NCBI GenBank assembly: GCA_964511405.1
Contig: CAZEFK010000275.1
Span: forward strand, 1 to 8,139
Origin: CAZEFK01 sp964511405
GTDB taxonomy: Bacteria; Pseudomonadota; Alphaproteobacteria; Elsterales; Elsteraceae
Length of the DNA stretch: 8,139 bases
Direction: 5' to 3'
The translations under genes were made by a program, and so were the position numbers. Positions 6,024 to 8,139 of the stretch are shown here, piece after piece (the stretch's first letter is position 1; each line of letters starts with the position of its first letter). The notes beneath the pieces are model-generated. The model was not told the DNA's origin. It saw only the letters and a list, made by a program, of their open reading frames with translations, and did not search any database.

Positions 6024-7223
6024 TTACGATATCCTGCGCCCCTCTTTGATCCCGAACGCGAGATAGTGGTTGAGCGGGTTGGTCTGCGCCAGGGCGACGT
6101 CAACGTTCAGGGCGAAATAGGTCGCCGTGTTGAATGCGGCGCTCGGGTTCCGGAGCTCCTTCCAGCCGTACGTCTCGTAGTGCTGAAGCGGATCAATTCC
6201 GGCAGCCCTCACGTCCGGATTATTGGCCAGATAGTAGGCGGTGTTGAAGAAGGCATTGGGGTTGCGGCCTTCCTTCCAGCCAACGGTAACCCAGTGCTGC
6301 ATCGCGTTCACGCCGGCCGCTGCAAGGTCTGCGTTGTTGATCAGGTAGTAGGCGCCGTTGAAAGCTGGGGCATCCTGCGCGATCTCAAGGGCTATGGCTG
6401 CATCTGTCGCGGACGGCGCCGGCGGTGGCGGTGGCGGCGGAGGAGGCACCGGCGGAGAGGGGGGCGAAACCGGCGCGTCTAGGCGTTCCCACGCGCTAAT
6501 CTGGTTCAGCATTCCAGTGGAGACGGGCGCCCCGATGACCGGATAGGTGAGGCCCGATGCGCCCGTGGCATCCAGGGCCGGATTGGTCGGGAGCCCATGA
6601 AGGACCGCCACGGCGCTCGGTCCGCTTGCCGTTGAGATCCACATCGGGCTGCCTGATTGCCCGTGATTGGCATCCAAATCCGTAGCGAGATCATAGCTTA
6701 GCCCGAGAACGTGACCGCTGGTCGAATACAACCCAAAACCGCGACTGAGGTCTCCAGGATATCCCGCTGTATAGATGGCGCTGCCGGCAAGCGAGGCGGT
6801 CGCCGCACTCAGATTGAACCACCCGGTTTGATTACCAATCGGAGTGGAAAGAGTAAGCAAACCATAATCACCACTCTCGTCAATTGCACCTGGATTCAAA
6901 ATAAACTGCGTAGTGGTTCGGGCTGCGATGGCGTGGTAGACGCCCAACGGCGAAGCGCCCAGCTGCTCTTCTGGCGTGAAAGTAATATTCTGATAAAAAT
7001 TCCCAGTCTGATCGTTGTAGACCATGTGTCCCGCTGTGAGCACATGATTCGCATCTATAAGAAATCCCGTTCCACTATAATAATTTCCGAGACCGTCACT
7101 TTCATAAATCAGTCCGATCGCGCTGTACGGAAATGCGCTGGCGTTGTTCACCAAGGTTCGAGTGTCAGGGCCGCCGTATGGCATTTCGACCACCGCCCAG
7201 GTTAAATCGGAGCTTCCAAGCAT
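6024..7223 (-). CDS. V8-like (S1B) serine protease with polyproline linker and three C-terminal repeats
   Basis: From the ATG at 7223-7221 the protein has 399 residues. The trypsin-fold domain (about 30-245) has the triad in standard context: VLTAGH (H66), ESGDYGLL (D119) and HGQSGSPMW (S190). The last is the V8/glutamyl-endopeptidase form rather than GDSGGP. A proline tract (about 257-270) links it to three 38-residue repeats from 288, 326 and 364, of the type FNxAYYLxNNPDVxAAG..PLQHYxxxGWKEGRNP. These repeats occur in secreted or surface alphaproteobacterial proteins. No Sec signal peptide or membrane segment is visible, so secretion would need another route, or the protein is cytoplasmic. 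A TTG at 7256 could add 11 residues but has no better ribosome binding site. The N-terminal half (about 6840-7223) is visibly poorer in G+C than its neighbours, suggesting transfer. It is divergent from the XRE gene. Confidence 0.88.
   Translation of the reverse strand: MLGSSDLTWAVVEMPYGGPDTRTLVNNASAFPYSAIGLIYESDGLGNYYSGTGFLIDANHVLTAGHMVYNDQTGNFYQNITFTPEEQLGASPLGVYHAIAARTTTQFILNPGAIDESGDYGLLTLSTPIGNQTGWFNLSAATASLAGSAIYTAGYPGDLSRGFGLYSTSGHVLGLSYDLATDLDANHGQSGSPMWISTASGPSAVAVLHGLPTNPALDATGASGLTYPVIGAPVSTGMLNQISAWERLDAPVSPPSPPVPPPPPPPPPAPSATDAAIALEIAQDAPAFNGAYYLINNADLAAAGVNAMQHWVTVGWKEGRNPNAFFNTAYYLANNPDVRAAGIDPLQHYETYGWKELRNPSAAFNTATYFALNVDVALAQTNPLNHYLAFGIKEGRRIS
6027..6362 (-). repeat. Three 38-codon repeats in the protease C-terminus
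   Basis: Each unit is 114 bases and encodes a pattern starting at F288, F326 and F364: FNGAYYLINNADLAAAG, FNTAYYLANNPDVRAAG and FNTATYFALNVDVALAQ. Each continues with a His-containing stretch and a G-W/I-KE-GR/LR segment. The first two units are most alike; the third is diverged and ends the protein after KEGRRIS. This looks like duplication of a binding or anchoring module rather than of enzyme core. Confidence 0.8.
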
Positions 7224-7273
7224 TTTAAATATCTGCTGCTTGCCGCGGTCACGCAAGCGCCGTTTTCAGCACT

Positions 7274-7290
7274 ATCGTTCCTGGAACGAT
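7274..7290. promoter_or_regulatory. Perfect 17-base palindrome, candidate operator between divergent genes
   Basis: ATCGTTCC-T-GGAACGAT is a perfect 8+1+8 inverted repeat. It lies 26 bases before the XRE regulator ATG (7317) and 50 bases before the protease ATG (7223, minus strand). Size, symmetry and position fit a dimeric HTH repressor site controlling one or both divergent promoters. No T-run flanks it, so it is not a terminator. That the neighbouring XRE protein binds it is inference. Confidence 0.6.
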
Positions 7291-7316
7291 GATGCCGGTC
7301 GCCGCTCACATGCGGC

Positions 7317-7526
7317 ATGGATCTCACCCAAGCCGTGGCGACCAACCTGCGCCGCATGCGGCATGCCAGAGGCTGGACACAAGAGGAGCTAGCCGACCGG
7401 GTTGGGCTGAGCGTCCGGTACATCGGGAAGCTCGAACGCGCCGCGGCGTCACCGACGGTCACCATCCTCGGGCGACTGGCCGAGGCGCTAGAGGCTGACC
7501 CTTGCGCCTTGCTGCGCACGCAGTGA
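7317..7526 (+). CDS. XRE-family (Cro/CI-type HTH) transcriptional regulator, 69 aa
   Basis: The protein is essentially a single helix-turn-helix domain. Helix 1 is NLRRMRHARGW, helix 2 TQEELADRVG (21-30), recognition helix LSVRYIGKLER (31-41), and the last helices SPTVTILGRLAEALEAD. No ligand-binding or dimerisation extension is present. Such minimal regulators are typical of phages, restriction-modification control proteins and toxin-antitoxin modules, where they bind short palindromes near their own gene. A suitable palindrome lies at 7274-7290. The start ATG at 7317 has no clear Shine-Dalgarno sequence, and no other in-frame start exists just upstream. Likely role: autoregulation and control of the divergent protease gene, by position only. 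Confidence 0.88.
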   Translation: MDLTQAVATNLRRMRHARGWTQEELADRVGLSVRYIGKLERAAASPTVTILGRLAEALEADPCALLRTQ

Positions 7527-7821
7527 GGAACTGACACTCGCGGAGTCGGTGGAGCGCCATTTAGGATTTCGCCGCAGATTCGGAGCCGGGGGTCAAATTT
7601 GATGACCCCGGTGTCGGTGGGGCCTGCCAGCCGCTGAGTTGGCCTCGCGGTCACTCTCGACCAGCCCCATAGCCGGGGCGCCACGGTCACGATGGGAAAA
7701 CCACCCACGGTCCGCACGCGCGGGCACCGTTGGCAGCTAGCTGACCACATCTCGCCCCGCCCGCGACGGTAGCTCGCAGCCGACTTTGCGCCGCGCGCTT
7801 CCGCCCTGCATCCGCGCCAGC
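7527..7821. other. Non-coding interval between XRE gene and tRNA-Ala terminator
   Basis: No credible gene is seen on either strand over 295 bases. A long minus-strand frame crosses it, but that frame also runs through the tRNA and antisense to the XRE gene. The interval holds the hairpin at 7586-7611, two near-identical copies of GTCGGTGG (7545-7552 and 7613-7620) and a small GCCCC/GGGGC inverted repeat near 7666-7681. It is the natural place for an element boundary, but no attachment-site duplication was found. Confidence 0.6.
7586..7611. repeat. REP-like hairpin with AAATTT in the loop region
   Basis: CCGGGGGTCA (7586-7595) pairs with TGACCCCGG (7603-7611) with one extra G, around a 7-base loop AATTTGA. 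There is no T-run on either strand, so it is not a classical terminator. It could be a dispersed palindromic repeat, a remnant of an insertion-sequence end or an operator. Checking the genome for further copies would separate these. Confidence 0.5.
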
Positions 7822-7854
7822 AAAAAGGGCTTAGCCGTTTCCAGCTAAGCCCTT
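7822..7854 (-). terminator. Rho-independent terminator of tRNA-Ala
   Basis: Read on the minus strand, AAGGGCTTAGC, an 8-9 base loop and GCTAAGCCCTT form an 11-base-pair stem followed by a run of T. It starts 9 bases after the CCA end of the tRNA and is the textbook end of a monocistronic tRNA transcript. Confidence 0.9.
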
Positions 7855-7862
7855 GATGTCTT

Positions 7863-7938
<76 letters not shown>

Positions 7939-7956
7939 GTGAAGCTCGGGACGAGA

Positions 7957-7985
7957 CGTTTACGGGCAGGCCGGGCCGGGTGCAA
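7957..7985 (-). promoter_or_regulatory. Probable tRNA-Ala promoter
   Basis: Minus strand: TTGCAC (7985-7980) and TAAACG (7962-7957) are separated by exactly 17 bases, and the -10 ends 18 bases before the mature tRNA 5' end at 7938. The hexamers are only moderate matches to consensus, but the position and spacing are right for a stable-RNA promoter. Confidence 0.45.
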
Positions 7986-8027
7986 GCGGAAAATTCCGGC
8001 CCCGGCGCCGCATCCGCCGCCAGGCCG

Positions 8028-8139
8028 TCAGCGGCCCTCCTCGTCCTCCAGGTTCTCGACAACCTCCGCCATGTCGTCGTGGTCCTCGCCGAGTTCGGAG
8101 GCGTCCTCGATCAGGTCCTCGTCCTCCTCGTCCTCGGCG
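8028..8139 (-). CDS. C-terminal acidic tail of a TIGR02300/FYDLN-acid family protein (partial)
   Basis: Only the last 36 codons and the TGA (8030-8028) are in the window. The tail is extremely acidic: AEDEEDEDLIEDASELGEDH, then DDMAEVVENLEDEEGR. About half the residues are Asp or Glu. TIGR02300 (FYDLN acid) proteins of Alphaproteobacteria are about 110-130 residues with a short zinc-ribbon-like N-terminus and just such a tail, and are commonly encoded directly upstream of a tRNA-Ala gene, as here. Function of the family is unknown. The assignment rests on the tail and the context; the N-terminal FYDLN motif is outside the window, so other acidic-tailed proteins cannot be excluded. Confidence 0.7.
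   Translation of the reverse strand, partial: AEDEEDEDLIEDASELGEDHDDMAEVVENLEDEEGR

Noticed and set aside
6414..6455. GGC/GGT-rich simple repeat as a possible regulatory or microsatellite element
   Set aside because: It is in frame and encodes the proline linker of the protease, which explains it.

Overview
The window reads as a high-GC alphaproteobacterial chromosome, probably of Rhodospirillales type. The evidence is the codon bias, an acidic-tailed protein of the FYDLN/TIGR02300 kind immediately upstream of a tRNA-Ala(GGC), and a hydantoinase/TPP-enzyme gene pair. A block of accessory DNA lies between two stretches of ordinary chromosomal genes. The genus assignment is inference.

Left flank (1-2120, minus strand): a hydantoinase A/oxoprolinase-type gene runs off the window edge. 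It is translationally coupled (ATGA overlap) to a thiamine-diphosphate enzyme gene. The TPP gene keeps its middle and TPP-binding domains but has lost its whole N-terminal domain at about position 2120, so the operon has also lost its visible start and promoter.

Accessory block (about 2121-7526): directly at the break a plus-strand reading frame begins without a convincing start codon. It is coupled by another ATGA overlap to a large (842 aa) primase-polymerase/ATPase of the type used by integrative elements, satellites and phages. A 258-base intergenic region follows, with a long imperfect inverted repeat enclosing GACA/TGTC tetramers phased at 10-base steps. Two small plus-strand genes come next: a Cys/His-rich HGGxSTG protein and a protein with a Pro/Ala-rich N-terminus. 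Convergent to them is an S1B (V8-like) serine protease with a polyproline linker and three 38-residue C-terminal repeats. It is divergent from a small XRE-family regulator, and a perfect 8+1+8 palindrome lies between the two. No integrase, terminase or capsid gene is visible, so this is a fragment or remnant, or the rest lies outside the window.

Right flank (7527-8139): about 295 bases of non-coding DNA with one REP-like hairpin, then on the minus strand a rho-independent terminator, tRNA-Ala(GGC) with encoded CCA and a plausible promoter, and the acidic C-terminus of the TIGR02300-like protein. The accessory genes lie on the 3' side of the tRNA gene, where tRNA-targeting elements normally sit, but no second copy of the tRNA 3' end was found in the window.
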